This document shows, piece by piece, positions 1 through 13,087 of a DNA stretch of 23,548 bases (position 1 is its first letter; the number at the start of each line of letters is the position of its first letter). The notes under the pieces were generated by a model, which saw only the letters and a list, made by a program, of their open reading frames with translations, was not told where the DNA came from and ran no database searches. The position numbers and the translations under genes are program-made. Origin of the DNA: an uncultured Pseudoxanthomonas sp. (GTDB lineage: Bacteria > Pseudomonadota > Gammaproteobacteria > Xanthomonadales > Xanthomonadaceae); assembly GCA_946886405.1 (NCBI GenBank), contig CAMPIO010000053.1, positions 1 through 23,548 on the forward strand. Direction: 5' to 3'.

Positions 1-14
1 GGTAACGCTGCTCT

Positions 15-89
15 TGTAGGAGCGCCCTCGGGCGCGATGCTCTTGCCAGGAATTCAAGCCAGAGCATCGCGCCCGAGGGCGCTCCTACA
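15..89. repeat. REP pair (REPIN-like), GTAGGAGC-headed, subfamily A
   Basis: Two 29-bp arms (15-43 and 61-89) are perfect reverse complements separated by 17 nt. Each arm begins with a TGTAGGAGC head and carries its own small palindrome (GCGCCC-TC-GGGCGC). This fits the REP elements with a GTAG head described in Stenotrophomonas and relatives, which are mobilised by RAYT transposases and often occur as inverted pairs. It lies 5 bp beyond the fliA stop, so in RNA it would form a very strong hairpin at the end of the flhB-fliA operon, where it could protect or end the transcript. That role is inferred. Confidence 0.85.
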
Positions 90-93
90 GAGG

Positions 94-846
94 TCAACCG
101 TCGTCCTCGAGCCCCGCATCCGCCTTCTCGAACACCTGCAGGCGTCCACGCAGGCGCACCATGGCCTGGCCGTGGATCTGGCAGACGCGCGATTCGCTGA
201 CGCCCAGCACGGCGCCGATTTCCTTCAGGTTGAGTTCCTGCTCGTAGTACATCGAGAGGACCAACTGCTCGCGTTCGGGCAACTGGCCGATGCATTTGAC
301 CAGCTGCTGGCGGAACTCGCTGCGCTCCAGGTGCTGCTGCGGCGAGGGGCCGCCGGTGCGCGAGGTGTTCGGTTCGCCGTGATCGTCGATGTGCGATTCC
401 AGGCTCAAGACCTGGCCACGCGCCGCGTCTTCCATCAGCCGGAGATATTCCGGCAACGGCATCTCCATCGCGGACGCGACTTCGGTGGCGATGGCGGCGC
501 GGCCGGTGCGCTGTTCGATCTCGCGGACCGTGGCGGCGGCCTGTCGTGCGCGACGGTGCACCGAGCGTGGCACCCAGTCGCCGCGCCGGATCTCGTCGAT
601 CATCGAACCGCGGATACGGATGGACGCGTAGGTCTCGAAGGACGCGCCCTGTTCGGCATCGTAGCTGCGCGAGGCTTCCAGCAGCCCGATCATGCCGGCC
701 TGCACCAGGTCGTCGATTTCCACGCTCGCCGGCAGGCGGGCCGCAAGGTGGTGGGCGATGCGGCGGACCAGGTCGGCATGCTGGGTGACGAAGTCGTTCG
801 CGCTGCCGCGCTGCACGGCGCGGTACTGGGCGGCGGCGGTGTTCAT
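94..846 (-). CDS. fliA: RNA polymerase sigma-28 factor FliA
   Basis: Flagellar sigma factor that directs RNA polymerase to late flagellar and chemotaxis promoters and is held by FlgM until the hook is complete. The 250-residue product has the usual length. It shows region 2 (FVTQHADLVRRIAHHL, then EIDDLVQAGMIGLLEA and FETYASIRIRGSMIDEIRR), region 3, and a C-terminal region 4 helix-turn-helix (LNLKEIGAVLGVSESRVCQIH). The ATG overlaps the flhG stop by 4 nt (ATGA), so translation is probably coupled. It is the last gene of the flhB-flhA-flhF-flhG-fliA run, and a REP pair follows its stop. Identification is secure from sequence and order. Confidence 0.97.
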   Translation of the reverse strand: MNTAAAQYRAVQRGSANDFVTQHADLVRRIAHHLAARLPASVEIDDLVQAGMIGLLEASRSYDAEQGASFETYASIRIRGSMIDEIRRGDWVPRSVHRRARQAAATVREIEQRTGRAAIATEVASAMEMPLPEYLRLMEDAARGQVLSLESHIDDHGEPNTSRTGGPSPQQHLERSEFRQQLVKCIGQLPEREQLVLSMYYEQELNLKEIGAVLGVSESRVCQIHGQAMVRLRGRLQVFEKADAGLEDDG

Positions 847-1721
847 GCGGCCACCCCGCGCTGGATCAGGCGTTCGACGAAGAACTCCACGTTGCCGCGG
901 GCGCCGACCGGCGGCTGCCAGCGTGCCGTGGTGCGTGCGATCTCGGCGATGGCGCGGGCGGAGGGGCTGCCCGGGTAGGCCTTCACGACGGCCTGCTGCC
1001 GCTGTACGGCGCGGCGCAACCAGTCGTCCTGCGGCACGGCCCCCAGGTAGTGCAGGGCGACGTCACCGAGGAAACGTTCGCAGACACGGGCGAGTTTCTC
1101 GTACAGCTTCCGGCCTTCATTGGGGTCGCGGACCATGTTGGCGATGACGTGCACGCGGTCGAGGCCGCGTTCGCGCGCCAGCACCTTGATCAGTGCGTAG
1201 GCGTCGGTGATCGAGGCCGGCTCGTCGCAGACCACCACCACGGTGTCCTGTGCGGCCTGGCAGAACGTCAGCACGCTGTCGCTGATGCCGGCGGCGGTGT
1301 CCACCACCATGAAGTCGAGGGCGCGCTGCAGTTCGGAGAACACGTTGACCAGGCCGACATGCTCGGCCGGCGTGAGTTCGGCCATGTGCCGGAAACCCGA
1401 CGACGCCGGTACCACCAGCACGCCTTCAGGGCCTTCCAGCAGCACGTCTTCCAGGCTGCAACGGCCGGCGATCAGGTCGGCCAGGGTGAATTTCGGCGAC
1501 AGGCCGAGCAGCACGTCCACGTTGGCCAGGCCCAGGTCGGCGTCCATCAGCAGCGTGCGCTTGCCCATCTCGGCGAGCGACACGGCCAGGTTGACCGACA
1601 CGTTGGTCTTGCCCACGCCGCCCTTGCCGCCGGTGACGGCGACGACACGCACGGGATGGAAGGCGCCGGGCAACGGCGGGGTGCTGCGGGGGTTGGTCTG
1701 CAGCGGGTGATCAGGCGACAT
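843..1721 (-). CDS. flhG: flagellar number regulator, MinD-like ATPase FlhG (FleN)
   Basis: ParA/MinD-family ATPase that restrains flagellar number, in polar flagellates by acting on FlhF and on the FleQ activator. The 292-residue product has a deviant Walker A motif (GGKGGVGKT, about residues 31-39), the switch/Walker segment LLMDADLGLANVDVLLG (about 57-73), and VVDTAAGIS. A short Pro-rich N-terminus precedes the P-loop. The C-terminal end lacks an obvious long amphipathic helix, though this was not tested. The start codon lies within the 3' end of flhF (11-nt overlap) and the stop overlaps fliA, indicating one transcript. The symbol fleN is used in Pseudomonas and Xanthomonas. Confidence 0.95.
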   Translation of the reverse strand: MSPDHPLQTNPRSTPPLPGAFHPVRVVAVTGGKGGVGKTNVSVNLAVSLAEMGKRTLLMDADLGLANVDVLLGLSPKFTLADLIAGRCSLEDVLLEGPEGVLVVPASSGFRHMAELTPAEHVGLVNVFSELQRALDFMVVDTAAGISDSVLTFCQAAQDTVVVVCDEPASITDAYALIKVLARERGLDRVHVIANMVRDPNEGRKLYEKLARVCERFLGDVALHYLGAVPQDDWLRRAVQRQQAVVKAYPGSPSARAIAEIARTTARWQPPVGARGNVEFFVERLIQRGVAA

Positions 1722-3387
1722 GGGTGGCCTCGGTCGAGCAGGGTTCGTCGGCTTCGCGGCGCAGCTGGTCCAGCCGCAGCACGAGGTGGGCGCTGTTGGC
1801 GCGGTGGAGGTCGTCGGGGACGCGCTGGCCGTCGGTCACCCAGGTCATCGGCAACTGATGGTCGACGACCACGCTCAGTGCGCTGCCCAGGCGGCCGGTC
1901 TCGTCCAGCTTGGTCAACACCACGCCTTGCGGCTGCACGGTGCTGAAGCGGCGGACGACTTCGTCCAGATCGGAGAAATGCGAATTGGCCGGCAGGCACA
2001 GCAGCGATTTCACCTGGCCGGAGGCGCGCAGCCAGTTGAGCTGGCCGACCAGGTTGCGGTCGCGCTGGCCGAGGCCGGCGGTGTCGATCAGGACCAGCTT
2101 GTAGTCGCGCAGGCGTTCCAGCACCAGCGCCAGGGTCTGCGCGCTGTCGGCCTCGTGCACGGCGATGCCGAGCTGGCGGCCATAGCCGTGCAGTTGTTCG
2201 CGGCCGCCGACGCGCAGGGTGTCGGTGGTGACCAGCGCCACGTCGCGGGCGTTGTGGCGCTGCGCGAAGCAGGCGGCGAGTTTGGCGATGGTGGTGGTCT
2301 TGCCGGCGCCGGTGGGGCCGACCAGGGCGATCACGCCACCGGTATCCAGCAGGTCGGTGTCGAGCACCGGCAACTTCTTCGACAGCAGGCCCAGCATCAG
2401 TCCGCGGCCGCGGTGCGCTTCGGTATCAGCGGGGATCTGCAGGGCGATGTCGCGGGTGATGCCGGCGTCGAAGCCGTAGTCTTCCATCAGTTCCATCGCC
2501 TGCATGCGCACCGGCGAACCGCGCAGGCGTTCGTCGGTGAGGCGGTGCATCTCGCGCTCGATCATCTCGCGCATGGCGGACAACTCGCCGCGCATCTGCA
2601 CCAGCTGCTCGTCGCTCTCGCGCGCCTGCGCGGCATCGTCGGTGACGACGGTCAGCGTCGGCACGGTGACGGCGGTGGGCGCCGGGACCGGCGTGGTCAC
2701 GGGCGCACGGTGGGCATGCAGCGCGATGACCGGTGCGGCCTCCGGCTCCGGCAGCGACACGGGGGGCGCGATGGAGGGCAGCAGTGCATCCAGATCGAGC
2801 GTGTCGTCGGCCTCGGCGCGGGGAGCGGCCGGTCGACGAGGCGCGACGGGTTCGATGACGGCGACGGGTTCATTCGCCGGTGCCGGTGGCAGGCATGACG
2901 CCAGCTTGGCGGCGAAGGATTCGGGTTCGATCAGCAGCGGGGCGATGTCGCGCACGAGCGGTGCCGGGATCTCGGCGACCGGCGCGGGTGCGGTGATCAC
3001 CGGTGCGCGCGGCGGCGTGCTGGGGGCGCTCGCGACGTGCGCGGCGGCGGCCGGTGCGGTCCTGGCTGTTTCGGCGCGCGGCGCGGCAGGCGCATTCGGC
3101 TGGCGGCGAGCGAAGTAGCTGGCGGCCGCTTCGGCAGGCGACAGCGCGGGCGCGGCGGCAGCGGGCGCGGGGTCGAGCAGCGGATGCAGCGGCGTGCTCG
3201 GCGCGGCCGGGCGCATCGCGTCCAGCGTGTGCTTCACCAGCGCTTCGTCGTAGTTGCTGGCGGCAACGATCTCGACGCCGTCTTCGGTGACGCGATTGGA
3301 CAGGATCACCGCATCCGGGCCGTGTTCCTGCCGGACCATCGCGAAGGCGGTGCGCATGTCGGGAGCGACGAAGCGTTTGATTTTCAT
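1711..3387 (-). CDS. flhF: flagellar biosynthesis GTPase FlhF
   Basis: SRP-type (SIMIBI) GTPase that marks the pole for flagellar assembly together with FlhG. The 558-residue product starts MKIKRFVAPDMRTAFAMV, typical of FlhF. It then has a long Ala/Pro-rich, low-complexity stretch (about 80-270) and an NG domain with G1 GPTGAGKTTT (about 355), the DTAGLGQRD G3 region (about 430) and TKLDE G4 (about 490). The Ala/Pro linker makes it longer than FlhF of about 430 residues in Pseudomonas; I treat this as lineage variation, not a fusion. It begins 48 bp after flhA and overlaps flhG by 11 nt. No strong Shine-Dalgarno is visible before the ATG. Confidence 0.96.
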   Translation of the reverse strand: MKIKRFVAPDMRTAFAMVRQEHGPDAVILSNRVTEDGVEIVAASNYDEALVKHTLDAMRPAAPSTPLHPLLDPAPAAAAPALSPAEAAASYFARRQPNAPAAPRAETARTAPAAAAHVASAPSTPPRAPVITAPAPVAEIPAPLVRDIAPLLIEPESFAAKLASCLPPAPANEPVAVIEPVAPRRPAAPRAEADDTLDLDALLPSIAPPVSLPEPEAAPVIALHAHRAPVTTPVPAPTAVTVPTLTVVTDDAAQARESDEQLVQMRGELSAMREMIEREMHRLTDERLRGSPVRMQAMELMEDYGFDAGITRDIALQIPADTEAHRGRGLMLGLLSKKLPVLDTDLLDTGGVIALVGPTGAGKTTTIAKLAACFAQRHNARDVALVTTDTLRVGGREQLHGYGRQLGIAVHEADSAQTLALVLERLRDYKLVLIDTAGLGQRDRNLVGQLNWLRASGQVKSLLCLPANSHFSDLDEVVRRFSTVQPQGVVLTKLDETGRLGSALSVVVDHQLPMTWVTDGQRVPDDLHRANSAHLVLRLDQLRREADEPCSTEATHVA

Positions 3388-3435
3388 GGCGTGCTATCCG
3401 GTTCTCTGTCGCGTCGGGTTCTGCTGCTCCCGGTC

Positions 3436-5517
3436 TCAGCTGATCGTGCCGACCAGCTTCAACCGCTTGTCCTCGGGAACCTCGCTGTAGGCCAGCACCG
3501 ACAGCGAGGGAACGCTGTGGCGGACCAGGCGGGCGAGGGCGGCGCGCACCGTTCCCGGTACCAGCACCACCGCAGGCTCGCTGCGGGCTTCCTGCTTGGT
3601 CACCACGTCGGCGAGGCTCTGGTGCAGGCGTTCCGCCAGTCCCGGTTCCAGCGCCGCGCCGGTTCCCTGGGTGCTGTCCTGCAAGACGCGTTCCAGATTC
3701 GGCGCCAAGGTATAGACGGGCAGTTCCGGTGCCATGCCGGAGATCTCCTGCACGATGAAGCGCCCCAGCGACGTGCGCACGGCGGCGGTGAGCGAGGCCG
3801 GATCGGCGTTCTGCGGGGCGAACTCGACCAGCGCCTCGACGATGCGGCGCAGCTGGCGGATCGGCACGCGCTCGATCAGCAGGTTCTGCAGCACGCGCAC
3901 CACCGTGGCCAGCGGCAGCGCCTTCGGGGTGAGGTCTTCCACCAGCTTCGGCGCGCTGCGGCCCAGCTGCGACAGCAACTGCTGCACTTCTTCGTGGCCC
4001 AGCAGTTCCGGTGCGTGTTCGCGCACCAGGTGCGAGAGGTGGGTGGCCATCACGGTGGCGGGATCGACCACGGTGTAGCCCAGTGATTCGGCGGTGGCCT
4101 TCTGGTGCGACTGGATCCACACCGCGTCCAGCCCGAACGCCGGGTCCTTGCCGGGGATGCCGTCGATGGTGCCGAACGCACCGCCCGGGTCGAGGGCCAG
4201 TTCGCGGTCCGGGTGGATGTCCGCCGACGCCACCGGTACGCCATGCACCAGCAGGCGGTAACCGTTGGAGGGCAGCTCCAGGTTGTCGCGGATATGCACC
4301 GGCGGCACCAGGAAGCCGAGGTCCTGGGTCAGCTTGCGGCGCACCGCCTTGATGCGGGACATCAGCTCGCCGCCCTGGTTCTTGTCGACCAGCGGGATCA
4401 GGCGGTAGCCGACTTCCAGCCCCAGCGGATCGACCGGGCGAAGTTCGTCCCAGGTCAGCTCGGCGTTGCGGTCGGGCGCGCCCGGGCCGGTCAGGGCGGG
4501 CACATCGCCGGCCGCTGCGTCCGGACTTTCCTGGGTCCGCTTCCACATCTTCCAGGCCAGGTAGCCGATGCCGGCGGCCAGCGTCAAAAAGGCGACGTTG
4601 GGCATGCCGGGCACCAGTCCCACCAGGCCCAGCACGCCGGCCGCCACCGCCAGCGCCTTGTGCTGGCCGAAGGCCTGGCCCATCACGGCCTGGCCCATGT
4701 CTTCCGAACGCGAGGCGCGGGTCACCAGCATGGCCACGGCGGAAGACACCAGCAGCGCGGGCAGCTGGGCGACCAGGCCGTCGCCGATCGACAGCAGGGT
4801 GTAGGTCGATGCCGCCTCGGCGGCCGGCATGCCGTGCTGGAGCATGCCGACGGCAAAACCGCCGATGAGGTTGATGAACAGGATCAGGATGCCGGCGATG
4901 GCGTCGCCGCGGATGAACTTGTTGGCACCGTCCATCGAGCCGTAGAAGTCGGCTTCCGCACGCACTTCTTCGCGACGGGCTTTGGCTTCCTCGCGGGTCA
5001 GCACGCCGGCGTTGAGGTCGGCGTCGATCGCCATCTGCTTGCCGGGCATCGCGTCCAGGATGAAGCGCGCCGACACTTCGGCGATGCGCCCGGCGCCCTT
5101 GGTGATCACCACGAAGTTGATGATGGTCAGGATGGCGAACACGACGATGCCGACCGCGTAGTTGCCGCCCACCACGAACTCGCCGAACGCCGCGATGACC
5201 TTGCCGGCGGCTTCATGCCCGTTCTGGCCGTTGAGCAGGATCACGCGCGTGGACGCCACGTTCAGCGCCAGCCGCAGCATGGTGGTCATCAGCAGGATGA
5301 TGGGGAAGATCGTGAAGTCGAGCGGACGCTTCACGTAGATCACCGCCAGCAGCACCACCAGCGAGATGGCGATGTTGAAGCTGAAGAGCGCGTCCAGCAC
5401 CGGCGGCGCCAGCGGCACCACGATCATGGCCAGCAGCGCCAGCACTACCAGGGGCGCGCCGAGGCCGTTCTTCAGCATGTCCATCCAGCGCAGGCCGCCG
5501 GCGGGTTGCGCGCTCAT
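3436..5517 (-). CDS. flhA: flagellar type III export gate protein FlhA
   Basis: Large export-gate subunit. Its membrane part forms the ion-using channel and its cytoplasmic nonamer receives chaperone-substrate complexes. The 693-residue length is normal. About eight hydrophobic helices occupy roughly the first 320 residues, including the conserved stretch LRLALNVASTRVILL and the loop RFILDAMPGKQMAID. The cytoplasmic domain follows, with VPPVHIRDNLEL and ending in KLVGTIS. The ATG overlaps the flhB stop by 4 nt, and a purine-rich GGGGGCAAGG precedes it. It belongs to the sigma-54-driven flhB operon. Confidence 0.98.
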   Translation of the reverse strand: MSAQPAGGLRWMDMLKNGLGAPLVVLALLAMIVVPLAPPVLDALFSFNIAISLVVLLAVIYVKRPLDFTIFPIILLMTTMLRLALNVASTRVILLNGQNGHEAAGKVIAAFGEFVVGGNYAVGIVVFAILTIINFVVITKGAGRIAEVSARFILDAMPGKQMAIDADLNAGVLTREEAKARREEVRAEADFYGSMDGANKFIRGDAIAGILILFINLIGGFAVGMLQHGMPAAEAASTYTLLSIGDGLVAQLPALLVSSAVAMLVTRASRSEDMGQAVMGQAFGQHKALAVAAGVLGLVGLVPGMPNVAFLTLAAGIGYLAWKMWKRTQESPDAAAGDVPALTGPGAPDRNAELTWDELRPVDPLGLEVGYRLIPLVDKNQGGELMSRIKAVRRKLTQDLGFLVPPVHIRDNLELPSNGYRLLVHGVPVASADIHPDRELALDPGGAFGTIDGIPGKDPAFGLDAVWIQSHQKATAESLGYTVVDPATVMATHLSHLVREHAPELLGHEEVQQLLSQLGRSAPKLVEDLTPKALPLATVVRVLQNLLIERVPIRQLRRIVEALVEFAPQNADPASLTAAVRTSLGRFIVQEISGMAPELPVYTLAPNLERVLQDSTQGTGAALEPGLAERLHQSLADVVTKQEARSEPAVVLVPGTVRAALARLVRHSVPSLSVLAYSEVPEDKRLKLVGTIS

Positions 5518-6644
5518 GCCTTGCCCCCGTGCTCATCGATGTCGACGCTCGGCAGGTCGGGCAGGGTGGCTTCGCCCACGCGCCAGGCGCGCAGTTGATA
5601 GACGTAGGACAGGATCTGGGCGACGGCGGCGTACATTCTCACGGGGATTTCCCGGCCAAGCTGTCCTTCGCGATACAAGGCGCGTGCCAAAGGCGGTGCG
5701 GAAACGATGGCGATGCGGTGCGCGTCGGCCACTTCGCGGATGCGCATGGCCAGCTCGTCCACGCCCTTCGCAACGACGGTGGGGGCGCCCATCTGCCCGG
5801 CCTGGTACTTCAGCGCGACGGCGTAGTGGGTCGGGTTGACCACGATCACGTCGGCGGTCGGCACGTCTTCCATCATCCGGCGCTGCGACATCTGATGCTG
5901 CATCTGGCGGATGCGACCCTTCACCTCCGGGCTGCCCTCGCTCTCCTTCATCTCCTTGCGCAGCTCTTCGCGGGTCATCTTCAGCTTCCGCAGCCAGTTC
6001 CACTTCTGGTACGGCGCGTCGATGGCGGCGAGCAGGATCAGGCCGCCGGTGGTCGCCAGCAGCAACGTGCTGGTGAACTTCAGGCCGCTGCGGACGGCCT
6101 GCTCCAGCGGCATGGTCAGCAGTTCGCGCAGTGGATTCAGGCCCAGCTTCAGGCAGATCGCCGCCGCCCCGCCGATCAGGGCCACGCGCAGCAGGGATTT
6201 CAGCAGCTCGGCCACGCTCTCCGGGCCGTACAGGCGCTTGAGGCCGGACGCCGGGTTGAGCCGCTTGAAATCCGGCATCAGCGATTTCTGCGAGAACTGC
6301 AGCCCGCTCATCAGGGCGGGGGCCGCGACGCCCGCCGCGACGCAGATGGCCGCCACCGGCGCGATCGCGACCAGCAGCTTCAACATCAACATGCCGACGT
6401 AGCCGAACAGCTGGTCCGGCTGGCGCATCAGCATGGGGTCCGGGGTCAGCGCGACCTTCATCCAGCCCAGCGCATCGCGCGCCAAACCGGGGCCCATGCC
6501 GATGATGGCCAGCACGCCCGCACCGAACACCGCCGCCGTCGCCAGTTCGCGCGAACGCGGGATGTTGCCCTGTTCACGGGCTTCGCGAAGGCGTTTCTCG
6601 GTGGGTAATTCAGTGCGTTCGCCGCTTTCGTCCTGCTCAGACAT
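5514..6644 (-). CDS. flhB: flagellar export switch protein FlhB
   Basis: Export-apparatus membrane protein that changes substrate specificity from rod/hook to filament proteins after cleaving itself. From ATG at 6644 the product is 376 residues and begins MSEQDESGERTELPTEKRL, the standard FlhB N-terminus; a longer in-frame start at 6680 adds 12 atypical residues and is not favoured. Four hydrophobic helices precede the cytoplasmic domain, which carries the autocleavage motif NPTH (about 270-273, in DVIVVNPTHYAVALKY). A GGAAA stretch is the only Shine-Dalgarno candidate. It is first in its operon, with a sigma-54 promoter about 32 nt upstream. Confidence 0.97.
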   Translation of the reverse strand: MSEQDESGERTELPTEKRLREAREQGNIPRSRELATAAVFGAGVLAIIGMGPGLARDALGWMKVALTPDPMLMRQPDQLFGYVGMLMLKLLVAIAPVAAICVAAGVAAPALMSGLQFSQKSLMPDFKRLNPASGLKRLYGPESVAELLKSLLRVALIGGAAAICLKLGLNPLRELLTMPLEQAVRSGLKFTSTLLLATTGGLILLAAIDAPYQKWNWLRKLKMTREELRKEMKESEGSPEVKGRIRQMQHQMSQRRMMEDVPTADVIVVNPTHYAVALKYQAGQMGAPTVVAKGVDELAMRIREVADAHRIAIVSAPPLARALYREGQLGREIPVRMYAAVAQILSYVYQLRAWRVGEATLPDLPSVDIDEHGGKA

Positions 6645-6675
6645 GGCGCATTTCCGACGGGGTCGGGCGGTGTAC

Positions 6676-6692
6676 TGCAAGACCTGTTCCAG
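6676..6692 (-). promoter_or_regulatory. sigma-54 (RpoN) promoter of the flhB operon
   Basis: On the minus strand the sequence reads CTGGAACAGGTCTTGCA. Against the consensus YTGGCACGRNNNTTGCW it keeps the -24 GG and -12 GC with exactly 10 nt between them, and differs at only two consensus positions. Transcription would begin near 6665, giving a leader of about 20 nt before the flhB ATG at 6644. Early flagellar operons in Xanthomonas and Pseudomonas are RpoN/FleQ-dependent, which supports the call. The enhancer site was not identified. Confidence 0.78.
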
Positions 6693-6755
6693 TCGAGGAC
6701 GGGAAACCGGCGTGGCATTGTCTAACGCACCGGCGGGCGGCTAGCATGGCCGCGC

Positions 6756-7142
6756 ATGTTCCGTCTCCTCCGCCACCGCCGCTCCCTGCTGCTGCGCCTG
6801 CCCGCGATGGCCGTGCTGCTGCTGGCGGTGCTGGCCAACCCGGTGCTGGCTTCGCTCGGGGATCTGCACGAGCTGGGCAACGGCAGCGACCACCTGCACG
6901 CGGTCAGCGAGCACGCTGAAGACGGTCCGGTGCATGACCATGCCGATGGCGAGGCAGGCGAGGGCGATCTGTTGCACGCGCTGTTGCATGCCAGCCACTG
7001 CTGCGGCCACCTGACTGCCATCGTGCCCGCGCCGCTGCTGGTGCAGGGTGTCCGGCTGCCCTCCGTCGCGCCGGTGGGCACGGCAGCGCCCTTGCCGCTT
7101 GCGTGGCCCGTGTCCCTGTTGCGTCCTCCGATCGCCGCGTGA
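6756..7142 (+). CDS. small His/Cys-rich secreted protein preceding metal efflux genes
   Basis: Product of 128 residues with an Arg-rich start and a hydrophobic segment (about 14-33) that looks like a signal peptide or membrane anchor. An acidic, His-rich stretch (about 36-85) follows, including HLHAVSEH, HDHADGE and HASHCCGH (78-85). The tail is Pro/Ala-rich. Such composition suggests periplasmic binding of divalent metal, as in the small CzcI- or CopL-type proteins often placed before efflux operons; I cannot assign it to either family with certainty. It lies 62 bp before the czcC-like gene on the same strand and is divergent from flhB. A start at ATG 6746 is out of frame. No clear Shine-Dalgarno is seen. 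Confidence 0.7.
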   Translation: MFRLLRHRRSLLLRLPAMAVLLLAVLANPVLASLGDLHELGNGSDHLHAVSEHAEDGPVHDHADGEAGEGDLLHALLHASHCCGHLTAIVPAPLLVQGVRLPSVAPVGTAAPLPLAWPVSLLRPPIAA

Positions 7143-7204
7143 TGTCCCTGCCGGGCTGACATTCCGTCGCCCGCGCTCCCTCACCGACGTTCCGGAGACT
7201 TCCC

Positions 7205-8490
7205 ATGTGGTTGCGACTGGCGGCATTGGCCGCCTTCGCGATCGCGCCGTGCGTGCACGCACAGGCGCCATCGCCCGCTGTTCCTGTTGATTCCCTCACG
7301 CTGGACGACGCCATCGCGCGCGTCGCCCGTGTCCATCCCGACCTGCGCCTGTTCGGCGTCCGCACCGAAACCCTGCTCGCAGAGCGCGAGGTCGCGCTGC
7401 TGCGCCCCGCGTGGCGTGCAGGGCTCGATGTCGAGAATGTTCTCGGCACGGGCACGACCAGGGGCGTGAGCGGCGCCGAGGTGACGCTGACACTCGCCGG
7501 CGTGCTGGAGCGCGGCGGCAAGCTCGATGCACGCCGCGCGCTGGCACAGTCCCGTATCGATGCGCTCGCGGTGCAGCGCGAAACGCAGCGCCTCGATCTG
7601 CTGGCCGATGTCGCCCGCCGCTACCTCGCCGTCGCCGGCGCACGCGCCCACCGGACCATCGCCGGGCAGGACATCGCGCAGCGTCGCCGCACGGTCGCGG
7701 CGGCGCGTCAGCGTCTGCAGGCCGGCGCTTCACCGGAGTCCGTCGTGCTGACCGCCGAGGCGGCACTCGCACGCGCCGAACTGGCGCTCGCGCGTGCGGA
7801 TCAGCAGACCGTCGCCGCGCGACAGCATCTTGCGGCGCTATGGGGGGAACGTGCACCCCGCTTCGACGTGGTGGCGGGTGATCCGCTCGCGTTGCCTGCG
7901 ATTGCAGATGTCGCCGAGTTGGCAGCACTTCTGGAAAAGACACCCGAACTGGCCCAGTTCGCCGACGAGCGTCGCGTGCGTGAGGCCCGCGTGCGGCTTG
8001 CACGCACCGCTTCCACGCAAGACCTGGACTGGCAGGTCGGTGTGCGTCGCTTGCAGGACAGCGGCGACACCGCGCTGGTCGGCGGCCTGTCGCTGGCGCT
8101 GGGCGGTGCACGCCGCGCCGCGCCCGAGATCCGGGCGGCCGAAGCGGACCTCGCGGCACTGGAGATGGAGCGCGAATCGCGCGACATCGCGCTCTATTCC
8201 ACGCTGACCGACGCGCATGGCCGCTACCGCGTGGCGCAGCTCGACGTCCAGCGTACGCGCGACGACGTGTTGCCGCGCCTGCTGCGCGCGGAACAGGCCG
8301 CCGAACGCGCGTACCGCAGCGGCGCCATCAGCTACCTGGAGTGGGCGCAGTTGCAGTCCGACACCACGGCGACCCGTCGCCAGCAACTGGACGCTGCGCT
8401 CGATGCGCAGACGGCCTTGATCGAAATCCAGCGGCTCACGGGACAGGCGTTCGTCGCCGCTTCCGCCGCTTCAGAAGAAGGAGCCATCCC

Positions 8491-8494
<4 letters not shown>
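7205..8494 (+). CDS. czcC: outer-membrane efflux protein, CzcC-like
   Basis: Outer-membrane factor of a tripartite heavy-metal RND pump (TolC superfamily), the exit duct to outside. The 429-residue product starts with a signal peptide (cleavage likely after VHA, before QAP). It has two copies of the coiled-coil outer-membrane efflux domain: the LTLDDAIARVARVHPDL segment opens the first, and a second set of long Ala/Arg helices ends near LIEIQRLTGQAF. A GGAG lies 7 nt before the ATG. The stop overlaps the next start (ATGA at 8491-8494), so the pump genes are co-translated. The czc name rests on the partner genes; this subunit alone does not fix the metal. Confidence 0.88.
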
Positions 8495-12961
<4,467 letters not shown>

Positions 12962-12970
12962 GCCGGTACC

Positions 12971-13062
12971 GTCATTCCAGCGCATGCTGGAATCCATTGC
13001 GCGTGGATGCTGCGATACCCGCAGCATGAGCAGATGGGTCCCCGCGTTCGCTGGGACGACGG
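12971..13062. repeat. ~92-bp inverted-ended repeat, copy 1
   Basis: The unit opens with CCGTCATTCCAGCG...GCTGGAATCCATT and closes with ATGGGTCCCCGCGTTCGCTGGGACGACGG. Its ends are imperfect inverted repeats (CCGTC...GACGG), and each end also holds an internal short palindrome (CCAGC/GCTGG). It is a variant of copy 2, with the same ends and a divergent centre. Confidence 0.75.
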
Positions 13063-13087
13063 CTGAAGATTTCCAGCGACCTTGATC

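Noticed and set aside
37..978. 313-codon plus-strand open frame opposite fliA and flhG
   Set aside because: It starts inside the REP arm and runs antisense to fliA; composition is that of a shadow frame.
2870..4546. 558-codon open frame on the minus strand across flhF and flhA
   Set aside because: It lies out of frame over two certain genes, is dominated by Arg/Gly/Ala/Pro and has no recognisable domain; it is the usual shadow frame of high-GC DNA.
4105..5598. 497-codon plus-strand open frame opposite flhA
   Set aside because: It mirrors flhA codons, is rich in His/Gln/Arg and resembles no family.
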